DNA of 17,776 nucleotides. It comes from Sulfurovum sp. (GTDB lineage Bacteria > Campylobacterota > Campylobacteria > Campylobacterales > Sulfurovaceae). Position numbers and translations under genes: made by a program. Where the stretch lies: NCBI GenBank assembly GCA_026985755.1, contig JALSPX010000049.1:1-17776 (forward strand), read 5' to 3'. Within the stretch, counting starts at the first letter, position 1. The number at the start of each line of letters is the position of its first letter. The notes beneath the pieces were generated by a model, which was not told the DNA's origin, searched no databases, and saw only the letters and a program-made list of their open reading frames with translations. Positions 1 to 6,152 of the stretch are shown here, one piece after another.

Positions 1-568
1 TGTACGTTTCTCTGGTGCAAACTACTACAGACTAGAGCGTCACCGTAAACGTGGTATGCAATGGCCTATCTATTTAGAAGACACACCTGTGCTACACCTA
101 CTGGATTTCCGTACAGATGATGGGCTGGGTAAATACGTCTATAAGCAATACAAGCCTCGTGGTCAAGTACAAGAGATACTAGATGGTACATTCTACAAAG
201 AGAGCTATGAGGGCTACTACCTTACCACAGGACGTACCCTAGCACACTACAACAACGCAGCACAGACCAAACAAACAGACAAGCTATTGCGTAAATATGA
301 TGAAGACCTATTGTTAGCACCACTAGAAGACGAACAGAAATTGGGCAATAAAGTTATCTTGAAGTCACAATATGGAGAGAGTGAAGCACTCACTGTGAAG
401 TACACAAAAAAGGTCAAATCGCGCACACTCTTTTGTACCTTCCACCATGCTATGTCACGTATCAATGCGGTATTTGGAGATGAAGCAGATGAGCTCATCT
501 ACACCGCACGATTTAAATCTATCAAAGTTGATATTATCCCTGTGGGGGATGAGGTGGCTTGTGGTTAG
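1..568 (+). CDS. Molybdopterin oxidoreductase, C-terminal part (formate dehydrogenase alpha-like), 5' truncated
   Basis: The frame is open from base 2 and runs through the ATG at 56 to the TAG at 566-568, so the gene enters from outside the window and the ATG at 56 is internal. The visible part is the end of a DMSO-reductase-superfamily catalytic subunit: the stretch 'RKRGMQWPI' followed by 'YYLTTGRTLAHYNN' is the start of the C-terminal molybdopterin-dinucleotide-binding domain, and a late segment ending 'TARFKSIKVDIIP' matches the closing strand of that domain. In family terms the best fit is the alpha subunit of a formate dehydrogenase; another molybdenum oxidoreductase cannot be excluded because the Fe-S and Mo-ligand regions are missing. 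It points towards the nap operon, convergent with it, and a hairpin with a T-rich tail follows. The domain is fairly secure; the substrate is an inference. Confidence 0.75.
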   Translation, partial: VRFSGANYYRLERHRKRGMQWPIYLEDTPVLHLLDFRTDDGLGKYVYKQYKPRGQVQEILDGTFYKESYEGYYLTTGRTLAHYNNAAQTKQTDKLLRKYDEDLLLAPLEDEQKLGNKVILKSQYGESEALTVKYTKKVKSRTLFCTFHHAMSRINAVFGDEADELIYTARFKSIKVDIIPVGDEVACG

Positions 569-612
569 TTTGGGGTAGGCTTAGTTTGTGTTTTAATAGA
601 GTGTGACCCATC

Positions 613-638
613 TATAGTATTATTTTGGAAATACTATA
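613..638 (+). terminator. Hairpin terminator after the formate dehydrogenase-like gene
   Basis: TATAGTATT (613-621) pairs perfectly with AATACTATA (630-638) across an 8-nt loop, and the + strand continues with a T-rich run (about 643-657). The stem is AT-only, which is common in this kind of genome. The T-run lies on the + side only, so it should mainly stop transcription coming out of the 1-568 gene. It may not terminate the nap operon coming from the other side. Confidence 0.6.
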
Positions 639-648
639 AAATTGGTTT

Positions 649-882
649 TTATTTTTTGGATGTACAAGACCCATCATCACAATAGCGCTTTTTTAGTACA
701 AACGTATACACCAAGTCTTTCACAAAAAGCATCAAACAAAAAACCCATAAAACATTCATAATCACATTCTCTTTATACGCAAGTCCATAGCGAAGCAGTG
801 GCCACCCAAAGAGGATGATGTACTTCATATAGTAGAAAAAGAGTATGCCTACACCGTAGATTTCTTTTAAAAACTTAGGCAT
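649..882 (-). CDS. Small two-TM membrane protein at the end of the nap operon (unknown)
   Basis: A 77-residue protein starting at the ATG at 882 (MPKFLKEIYG). A longer in-frame start at 954 would lie deep inside the upstream gene, so 882 is preferred; it overlaps the end of that gene by 8 bases and probably depends on translational coupling, because no good Shine-Dalgarno sequence is visible. Two hydrophobic segments are clear (roughly residues 10-31 and 41-62), with a short basic loop between them and a tail containing two cysteines (YCDDGSC). I do not recognise the family. Its position as last gene of the nap operon suggests a role in the nitrate reductase membrane module or its assembly, but that is only context. 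Confidence 0.55.
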   Translation of the reverse strand: MPKFLKEIYGVGILFFYYMKYIILFGWPLLRYGLAYKENVIMNVLWVFCLMLFVKDLVYTFVLKKRYCDDGSCTSKK

Positions 883-1183
883 TAAAGTTCGGGGTACCGT
901 CTGGCATGTGTGTAGCATTTTCTTTTTGTGCTTCAAGTTCTGCTTCGTAAGCATTCATCTGCATACGTACTTCATTGATTTGTTCGGGAGTCACATTGTC
1001 ATCACTTGACCATATCACTTCTATCTCATCACCATACTCTCGCCCTATCTCTTCTATTTTGTCTGCGTATTCATAAACATCCATACAGATAACCGCTTCA
1101 CTATCTTGCATCGTATCTGATAGTTCGATATACCACCTACCTAGAGGGCTTGTCTTGATTACTGATTCAATGACACCTGCCAT
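875..1183 (-). CDS. Conserved-looking 102-aa soluble protein after napD (unknown)
   Basis: A 102-residue acidic protein starting at the ATG at 1183 behind a strong ribosome binding site (AGGAGG) that sits in the 9-bp gap after napD. It has no signal peptide and no membrane segment. The first half looks like an alternating strand/helix fold (MAGVIESVIKTSPLGRWYIE), and the second half has a helix rich in Glu and Gln before a short flexible tail. The same strand, the strong site and the tight spacing make it a genuine member of the nap operon. I cannot assign a family; cytoplasmic accessory work next to the NapD chaperone is a guess from position. Confidence 0.65.
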   Translation of the reverse strand: MAGVIESVIKTSPLGRWYIELSDTMQDSEAVICMDVYEYADKIEEIGREYGDEIEVIWSSDDNVTPEQINEVRMQMNAYEAELEAQKENATHMPDGTPNFNA

Positions 1184-1192
1184 ACTCTCCTC

Positions 1193-1552
1193 CTAAAATC
1201 CAAAATCTTTTTTCTTTAAATCACCATTATAGACGATGTCACGTGCCTCTATGGTATCATCATTTAGCATCGTTGGTACGGGATCTTGCGCATTGAGGAT
1301 TTTAATCTCCTCATCAAGGCTATCTTCTTGGTACGTCATCATCATATCTGCTGCCATGACTAGAGGCATCTCTTGTATTTTAACAAGTTTCTCTATCTCT
1401 TCACCTACATCTTTACCCTCAATGGTAATGATGATTTTTCCTTTGGCTTTATCATGGAGATGATACTCACAAATTTCTGAGTTTTTAAACGTTTCTACTA
1501 GGGCATCTATATTGGTTTGTAATGCTTGTACTACGATACTTGATACATTCAT
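1193..1552 (-). CDS. napD: NapD, Tat signal-binding chaperone for NapA
   Basis: A 119-residue protein beginning MNVSSIVVQA, the characteristic first beta strand of NapD proteins. NapD is a small cytoplasmic ferredoxin-fold protein that binds the twin-arginine signal peptide of NapA, holding it back until the molybdenum cofactor is inserted. The body (about residues 1-85) fits the family, including the strand 'GKIIITIEGKD'. A C-terminal extension of about 35 acidic and polar residues makes it longer than the roughly 87-residue enterobacterial protein. It lies 12 bp after napL, with AAGGA about 9 bases before the ATG. Its client NapA at the head of the same operon has a clear RR signal. Assignment is by sequence start, size and operon position. 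Confidence 0.85.
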   Translation of the reverse strand: MNVSSIVVQALQTNIDALVETFKNSEICEYHLHDKAKGKIIITIEGKDVGEEIEKLVKIQEMPLVMAADMMMTYQEDSLDEEIKILNAQDPVPTMLNDDTIEARDIVYNGDLKKKDFGF

Positions 1553-1564
1553 AAGGTCTATCCT

Positions 1565-2521
1565 TTATTTTGTTTGCAAATCCCATATCATAATGGTGCT
1601 ATCATCACTGCCTGAAAAGAGTCTATGCTCATCTTGAAAGAGTATCACATTGAGTGTACTTTTTTGTCCTTTGAGTAAAGCTATTTTTGCTTTGCTTATA
1701 CGATTATAAATAGAGATATTGTTCTTTTCATCCATACTAAAAGCTACGTTTTTTGCACTAGGGCTTAGTGCTGTACTATAGATAAGAAAAGAGCCTTTGA
1801 TATAATCACCCTTTCCATTTTTAGCATCATACAATGCACCTCTTTGGTCTTGCCCTGCTCCTGATATCATACCATGTTTAAAATCAACCCTGTAGACATT
1901 GTCAACATTTTGCCCTTTGAGTACCTTGAGGATGTTACCGCTTTGTACATCTACGACACTGAGTACACCGCTTTCACAAGAGAAAACCACCTGACTTTTA
2001 TCTTCGCTGAGTGCAAAATCAGAAAATTTAGATTCACTCAACTGTACACGGTAAAGCTCTTTTTTATGCACTATATCCAGCAATGCCACTTCATTGCTTA
2101 AATACCCGAGTAAGATATGTTTATCATCTATAAAACGTGCTTTAATGATAGCTTTTTTATCCTCTGCTGACAAGATTTGCTTTAATGTTTTATCATAAAC
2201 AAAAAGATTTGAGTACCCTCCTTTTCCACTATCACTAAGCAGCAGATATTTACCATGTAGTAGATCTGCACTTAAAACTCTAGCTGGGAGTAAATCTCCC
2301 ATAAAATCTTTGATATTAGGAATAGCAATCTCTTTTAGCTTTTGCTTTGTGCTTGCATCATAAATCTCTATATGCCCCATATCTGTTGCCACAACCAGCC
2401 TATCCTCCACCAATACCATATCTTTTACTGTCCCATTAACCTCTATGGTTCCTGTAGGCATCAATGTTTCTACCGCATACACATACACGCTCATAAGTAA
2501 GGAGAATATTATATATTTCAA
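1565..2521 (-). CDS. napL: NapL, periplasmic WD40-like beta-propeller of the nap operon
   Basis: A 318-residue protein. The start is a TTG at 2521 that overlaps the stop of the preceding gene (TTGA, 4 bases), with GAGG about 8 bases upstream; no better start exists. Residues 1-16 form a short hydrophobic signal peptide (MKYIIFSLLMSVYVYA), so it should be exported. The rest is a run of beta-strand repeats of about 40 residues, ending in a classic WD40 blade signature (SGSDDSTIMIWDL near the C-terminus). NapL is known from epsilonproteobacterial nap operons between napF and napD, as here; its precise biochemical role is not settled. The gene contributes no cofactor-binding motif that I can see. 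Confidence 0.85.
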   Translation of the reverse strand: MKYIIFSLLMSVYVYAVETLMPTGTIEVNGTVKDMVLVEDRLVVATDMGHIEIYDASTKQKLKEIAIPNIKDFMGDLLPARVLSADLLHGKYLLLSDSGKGGYSNLFVYDKTLKQILSAEDKKAIIKARFIDDKHILLGYLSNEVALLDIVHKKELYRVQLSESKFSDFALSEDKSQVVFSCESGVLSVVDVQSGNILKVLKGQNVDNVYRVDFKHGMISGAGQDQRGALYDAKNGKGDYIKGSFLIYSTALSPSAKNVAFSMDEKNNISIYNRISKAKIALLKGQKSTLNVILFQDEHRLFSGSDDSTIMIWDLQTK

Positions 2522-2856
2522 ACCAATGCCTCTACTAAGTCAAGTACGACTGTGGTCACTTCATTTTTATTCAAATGACTCTTCACTCCATACAAATCTT
2601 TTTCACTGGCTAAAAAATGTGTAAAAGCATCTTTATCATGTAGTTTTAGCATAAACTCCTCCATCTTTTTTGCTCCCAAAGCATTTTGAATAGGCTCTGC
2701 GATATAAATCACATAGTTGTAATCTTCATAGTCAAATTCATACTCTTCAGAATCAAAATCCTCCTCATTTTCATCCACATTCAAAAGATGTCGTAGATCC
2801 AATGATTTGTCTTCAAACTTCTCAAAAAGTTTTGGGTATTTTTCTTTTAACATCAC
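2518..2856 (-). CDS. Acidic 112-aa protein between napF and napL (unknown)
   Basis: A 112-residue cytoplasmic protein. GTG at 2856 and ATG at 2853 are adjacent possible starts; GGAGG lies 7 bases before the GTG, which favours it slightly. Residues 28-48 are strongly acidic (around DENEEDFDSEEYEFDYEDYN), then two amphipathic helices and a final hydrophobic helix (TTVVLDLVEALV) follow. No signal peptide, cysteine motif or cofactor site is present. The gene ends in a 4-base overlap with napL and so is translationally coupled to it. I do not recognise the family. The acidic loop and small size would suit a chaperone or adaptor for the Fe-S or molybdenum subunits, which is only inference. Confidence 0.6.
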   Translation of the reverse strand: MMLKEKYPKLFEKFEDKSLDLRHLLNVDENEEDFDSEEYEFDYEDYNYVIYIAEPIQNALGAKKMEEFMLKLHDKDAFTHFLASEKDLYGVKSHLNKNEVTTVVLDLVEALV

Positions 2857-2883
2857 TCTTTTACCTCCAATTTTGATTCAATT

Positions 2884-3453
2884 TTATACCGTAGGGGCAA
2901 TCCCTTGTGGTTGCCCTTGTGGTTGCCCGTGTGTCTGCCCTTGTAATTCCATTACCCTAAAATCTATCGCCTGTGTAGGACAGCGAGAGATACAAAATCC
3001 ACAGGCTGTACATTTCTCATCATCAATCACAGGATTAAACATCCCATTAAAAAGTATCGCATCATCAATACATGGTTCTTTGCACGAGTGGCATATGACC
3101 CCATGATGTGCCACACAGGCATCAAGTGAAATCTTAAATACAGCATTGAGCCTCGTAGCACTCTCTGTGTTTGCTAAAGACAAAACACCTGCTTCACAAA
3201 CTTCTGCACAGGCATCACACAAAGTACATCCATTTTTAGAAAAATCTAAAATAGGTGTACCATCCTTAGTAATAAAAATAATCTTTTCATCACAAGAAGC
3301 AACACAAGCTTTACTCTCACAGCTTGGACACTCACTCTGAAAAAGAGACTCAGTGCTGCCATAAGGTGGACGAAGCAAAGAAGAGGTCATCTCCTCTTCA
3401 CTCTTCACTAATGGCTTTGCAAAAGATTTAAAAAAATCTCGTCTATTTGTCAC
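2884..3453 (-). CDS. napF: NapF-type ferredoxin with four cysteine clusters
   Basis: A 189-residue protein starting with GTG at 3453, which shares one base with the napB stop (TAGTG) and has GGAG a few bases upstream. The N-terminus reads MTNRRDFFKSFAKP, like other NapF proteins. Four groups of cysteines can bind [4Fe-4S] clusters: C42/45/50/54, C76/79/82/86, C113/121/124/128 and C148/151/154/158. NapF is a cytoplasmic iron-sulfur protein linked to NapA maturation and interaction. The C-terminal 20 residues are a low-complexity Gly-Gln tail produced by a 12-bp tandem repeat, so this end may be variable between strains. The position directly behind napB is standard for this group of bacteria. 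Confidence 0.85.
   Translation of the reverse strand: MTNRRDFFKSFAKPLVKSEEEMTSSLLRPPYGSTESLFQSECPSCESKACVASCDEKIIFITKDGTPILDFSKNGCTLCDACAEVCEAGVLSLANTESATRLNAVFKISLDACVAHHGVICHSCKEPCIDDAILFNGMFNPVIDDEKCTACGFCISRCPTQAIDFRVMELQGQTHGQPQGQPQGIAPTV
2905..2940 (-). repeat. 12-bp tandem repeat encoding the NapF Gln-Gly tail
   Basis: On the + strand ttgtggttgccc occurs at 2905-2916 and 2917-2928, followed by a diverged unit (gtgtgtctgccc) at 2929-2940. Each unit encodes four residues of a Gly-Gln-Pro-Gln type repeat. The unit is a multiple of three, so copy-number slippage would keep the napF frame. Confidence 0.8.
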
Positions 3454-4424
3454 TACTCCACCCCTTCATTCATCGCATCAGATAAATTAGAATGTGATTT
3501 CAAGGTATCATTAAGCCCATCTGCTTGAAAGGTATTACCTACTGCTGTATCTATTTTGGCTTGTGGTGCATGACATTGAGAACAGTTAAATCTACCTTGA
3601 TAGAGATGGTCAAGTTTTTTAGGTTTCGCTATTTTAATATCACCCACATTACCTAGCTCATCTCCTTTTTGAATTCCCACTTTTTTACCCTCTTTGACCA
3701 ACTCTCCATCTTTTAGTTCAGTGGTTGGTCTATAGTTAGTAAAGTGAGAAACTGGAATAGGTGTGGCACCCATCGCTTTTGCTGACTCCGGCATATGACA
3801 TCCAAGACATTGATTATTGTTCTGTGTAATTGGAAGTAAGCCCTCAACAGAGTGTGGAATCATCGGTGGAGCATTGACATAGGCTCTCTCAAATTTGGTA
3901 GAACTCCCTGGTGCGGGTCTATCAAAATCAGCTGCATTTGGTTTAACTGTCTCTTCTGTATAAAGATCTGCCTTTCTCAATCCCAAAGTAGACTCACTCA
4001 CCTCTTTTTTATTTCCAAGATCCTCTTTGTTTAATCTCTCGGGAATACAGACATCTTTGTTGATATCAATCACAGCTGCTTGTGCTACTGCTGCAGCAGC
4101 GGCATGTTCTGTTGCCTTATCGGTTGTTACACCAATACCTCCTTTAATAGAAGCGGCGATAGATTTCATATCATCCTCAGAAAGATTTGCAACTTGCCCT
4201 GTCATGAGACTTTTCATATCTCCACCATAAGAGCCATCTTTATACCCTTTAAGTGCCATAAAAATATCAGCCTCACTCATATTTTTAACCACTTTTGATT
4301 TACCCATAGCCACTTTTTCAAAATATTGTCCATGACATCCTGCACAGGCAGCTGTACTGACTGCATAGGCACTCGAACTTGCTAGTAGTGTACCTAATGC
4401 TACTATTTTTACAACTTTCTTCAT
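3453..4424 (-). CDS. napB: NapB with an extra N-terminal cytochrome c domain (three haems)
   Basis: Electron-transfer subunit of the periplasmic nitrate reductase, but far longer than usual: 323 residues against about 150-200. The chosen start is the ATG at 4424, with AAGGAG 6 bases upstream and a good signal peptide (MKKVVKIVALGTLLASSSAYA); an ATG at 4451 would add nine charged residues before it. Residues 27-31 (CAGCH) begin a monohaem cytochrome c domain like c553 that reaches to about residue 95, with Met70 or Met74 as possible ligands. After an Ala-rich linker (about 105-120) comes the NapB part, with haem motifs CLGCH at 206-210 and CSQCH at 281-285 and candidate axial histidines at 191 and 227. 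The fused domain could serve as a built-in electron donor to the dihaem part. Confidence 0.9.
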   Translation of the reverse strand: MKKVVKIVALGTLLASSSAYAVSTAACAGCHGQYFEKVAMGKSKVVKNMSEADIFMALKGYKDGSYGGDMKSLMTGQVANLSEDDMKSIAASIKGGIGVTTDKATEHAAAAAVAQAAVIDINKDVCIPERLNKEDLGNKKEVSESTLGLRKADLYTEETVKPNAADFDRPAPGSSTKFERAYVNAPPMIPHSVEGLLPITQNNNQCLGCHMPESAKAMGATPIPVSHFTNYRPTTELKDGELVKEGKKVGIQKGDELGNVGDIKIAKPKKLDHLYQGRFNCSQCHAPQAKIDTAVGNTFQADGLNDTLKSHSNLSDAMNEGVE

Positions 4425-4455
4425 CTTCTTCTCCTTTAATATATTTTGCATTTGT

Positions 4456-4519
4456 AAGTGGAGACTTTAGTCCCACCTACCAACTCTTTTATTTTGAAGT
4501 GTGACTAAAGTCTCCACTT
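4456..4519. repeat. 17-bp perfect inverted repeat straddling the napH 3' end
   Basis: AAGTGGAGACTTTAGTC at 4456-4472 is the exact reverse complement of 4503-4519, with a 30-bp spacer. Each arm with its neighbouring bases can also fold into its own imperfect hairpin (for example gtggagactttagtcccac at 4458-4476). The right arm lies inside napH and encodes part of its last residues, which read SGDFSHTSK. This architecture, two small hairpins in head-to-head orientation, resembles REP/BIME-type elements. Alternatively it is an intra-operon processing or attenuation hairpin between napH and napB. Confidence 0.75.
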
Positions 4520-5328
4520 CTTGTCTCTTGCTTCATAAAACTTCTCACACCAAACTCCAGTGCATTATCATTGCACACATCTATACACCTACCACAGTTG
4601 GTACAGTCTCCATCAGTTACTGCTATACTTGACTTGTTTATCATATGTAAGACTTGATTTTCAGGACAAACTACTTTACATTCCATACAATTGGTACAGT
4701 TTTCATGAGTATGCTTGACTCTAATAAGGCTTTTACTTCCTATAACTGAGTAGGCTGCACCCAAGGGGCATAGGTGTCCACACCATCCATTTTTGACCCC
4801 AAAAAGATCAAAAAGAAATATCGCGATAATCACTGCAATACCTGCACCAAATCCAAAGACAATACCTCTTTGCATAATCGTAATAGGACTAAGCACCTCA
4901 AAAGCAGCCACACCGACTACTGCAGATACTACTATACCAAGCACCATAATCCAGTACCGTGTTCTACGTTTTAAAAAACGGTAGTTAACCTCTTCTTTAT
5001 CAAGTTTCAGTTTTCGTCGAAGCCAGTTGGCTAAATCTGTGACCATATTGATAGGACAAACCCAAGAACAAAACGCTCTTCCGCCAACAATCATATAAAA
5101 AACAGTAATCAGCAATGCACCCAAAAGTACATCTGCCCCCAATACAAATCCAGAGGCCAATACCTGCACCGTCGTATAGGGATCAGCCAAAGGGATAAAG
5201 CCAAATAAACGTGATGCACCAAAAGTACCCTCAAGTATATGCCAACCATAGGCATTGGCACCAAAATAGAGTACTAGCAGTGTCATTTGTGTTACCCTTC
5301 TAAGAAGTAGATACTTCATATTTGACAT
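4489..5328 (-). CDS. napH: NapH, membrane quinol dehydrogenase subunit
   Basis: A 279-residue polytopic Fe-S protein that, with NapG, passes electrons from menaquinol to the periplasmic NapAB; this replaces NapC in this bacterial group. Four membrane segments are visible (about residues 13-30, 55-81, 125-145 and 155-177). Two conserved cysteine motifs of the NapH/CcoG-like family follow membrane segments: CSWVCP at 87-92 and CGHLCP at 183-188. Two [4Fe-4S] ferredoxin motifs lie in the C-terminal cytoplasmic part: C211/214/217/221 and C242/245/248/252. The ATG shares one base with the napG stop (TAATG). The last ten or so residues are encoded by an inverted repeat (4456-4519) and may be a repeat-derived extension. 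Confidence 0.93.
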   Translation of the reverse strand: MSNMKYLLLRRVTQMTLLVLYFGANAYGWHILEGTFGASRLFGFIPLADPYTTVQVLASGFVLGADVLLGALLITVFYMIVGGRAFCSWVCPINMVTDLANWLRRKLKLDKEEVNYRFLKRRTRYWIMVLGIVVSAVVGVAAFEVLSPITIMQRGIVFGFGAGIAVIIAIFLFDLFGVKNGWCGHLCPLGAAYSVIGSKSLIRVKHTHENCTNCMECKVVCPENQVLHMINKSSIAVTDGDCTNCGRCIDVCNDNALEFGVRSFMKQETRSGDFSHTSK

Positions 5329-6149
5329 TAGTATTCTACCTCCATATTTAAGTACTCAGAAGCATCTTGTTTGCTTCTTTCATTTTTTGTGTGTATCTCA
5401 TTTGCATTTTGGACACGCTGTTGATCTTTTTTGTCCCAACCTTTCACGTAGTGATCTCCTGCTACACCTGTAGCCTGTTCTATGGGCAACACAAATATCG
5501 CTGGTTTTTCTGTCACACATGCCTGCTCACACAAGCCACACCCTGTACAGATATCCGAATGAACTACAGGCAACAAAAATGCATGTTTTCCTGTACGTTC
5601 ATTTTTTTGATACTCTAAAGTAATCGCCTCATCCATAATAGGACAAGCCCTGTAACAAGCATCACACTGTATGCCCCAAAAGGCTATACATGACTCTTTA
5701 TGCACCACAGCTAAGCCCATTTTTGCTTTGTTAATATCAAGTTCCTTTTTCTCATTAAGAATACTTGGCATATCCAATGCACCTGATGGACAAACAGGGA
5801 CGCAAGGTACATCATCACACATATAACACGGCACATCTGTAGGGACAAAGAAGGGCGTGCCAATCATTCTATGATCCCCTCCTTTTGCCATCTGTAGAGT
5901 ACCTTTACGTTGTGAACCGTCTCTGTTTTGATTGCTCTCTCTATTGACACATGCTTCTGCACAAAGCCCACACTTGATACATGCTTTTAAAAAATCATCT
6001 TCTGGTAGTGCAGCAGGAGGTCTAAGTACTAAAGGAGAGGCTTTCACTTCATCACTATAACCACTCCACAACAAACCACCAAGCGCTGTAAGCCCTACAC
6101 TTTGAAATGTAGTCGCCATAAACTTTCGTCTGTTGTTAGATGTAGCCAT
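5328..6149 (-). CDS. napG: NapG, periplasmic four-cluster ferredoxin
   Basis: A 273-residue electron carrier with a twin-arginine signal (NNRRKFMATTFQSVGLTALG, residues 5-24), so it is exported folded through Tat and sits on the periplasmic side with NapH. Four cysteine groups match four [4Fe-4S] clusters: C57/60/63/67, C108/111/116/120, C154/162/165/169 and C201/204/207/211. In nap operons lacking napC, NapGH is the route from the quinol pool to NapB. The gene starts 3 bp after the napA stop and overlaps napH by one base, so all three are clearly co-translated. Its Shine-Dalgarno sequence is weak, consistent with coupling to napA. Confidence 0.94.
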   Translation of the reverse strand: MATSNNRRKFMATTFQSVGLTALGGLLWSGYSDEVKASPLVLRPPAALPEDDFLKACIKCGLCAEACVNRESNQNRDGSQRKGTLQMAKGGDHRMIGTPFFVPTDVPCYMCDDVPCVPVCPSGALDMPSILNEKKELDINKAKMGLAVVHKESCIAFWGIQCDACYRACPIMDEAITLEYQKNERTGKHAFLLPVVHSDICTGCGLCEQACVTEKPAIFVLPIEQATGVAGDHYVKGWDKKDQQRVQNANEIHTKNERSKQDASEYLNMEVEY

Positions 6150-6152
6150 CTC

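Noticed and set aside
649..954. Longer 101-aa version of the last nap-operon protein, starting at 954
   Set aside because: The extra 24 residues would lie entirely within the 102-aa gene in another frame and no ribosome binding site is seen; the ATG at 882 gives normal operon spacing.
4425..4451. Upstream ATG (4451) as start of napB
   Set aside because: The ATG at 4424 has AAGGAG at the right distance and starts directly with the signal peptide; the longer form has a charged leader and no ribosome binding site.
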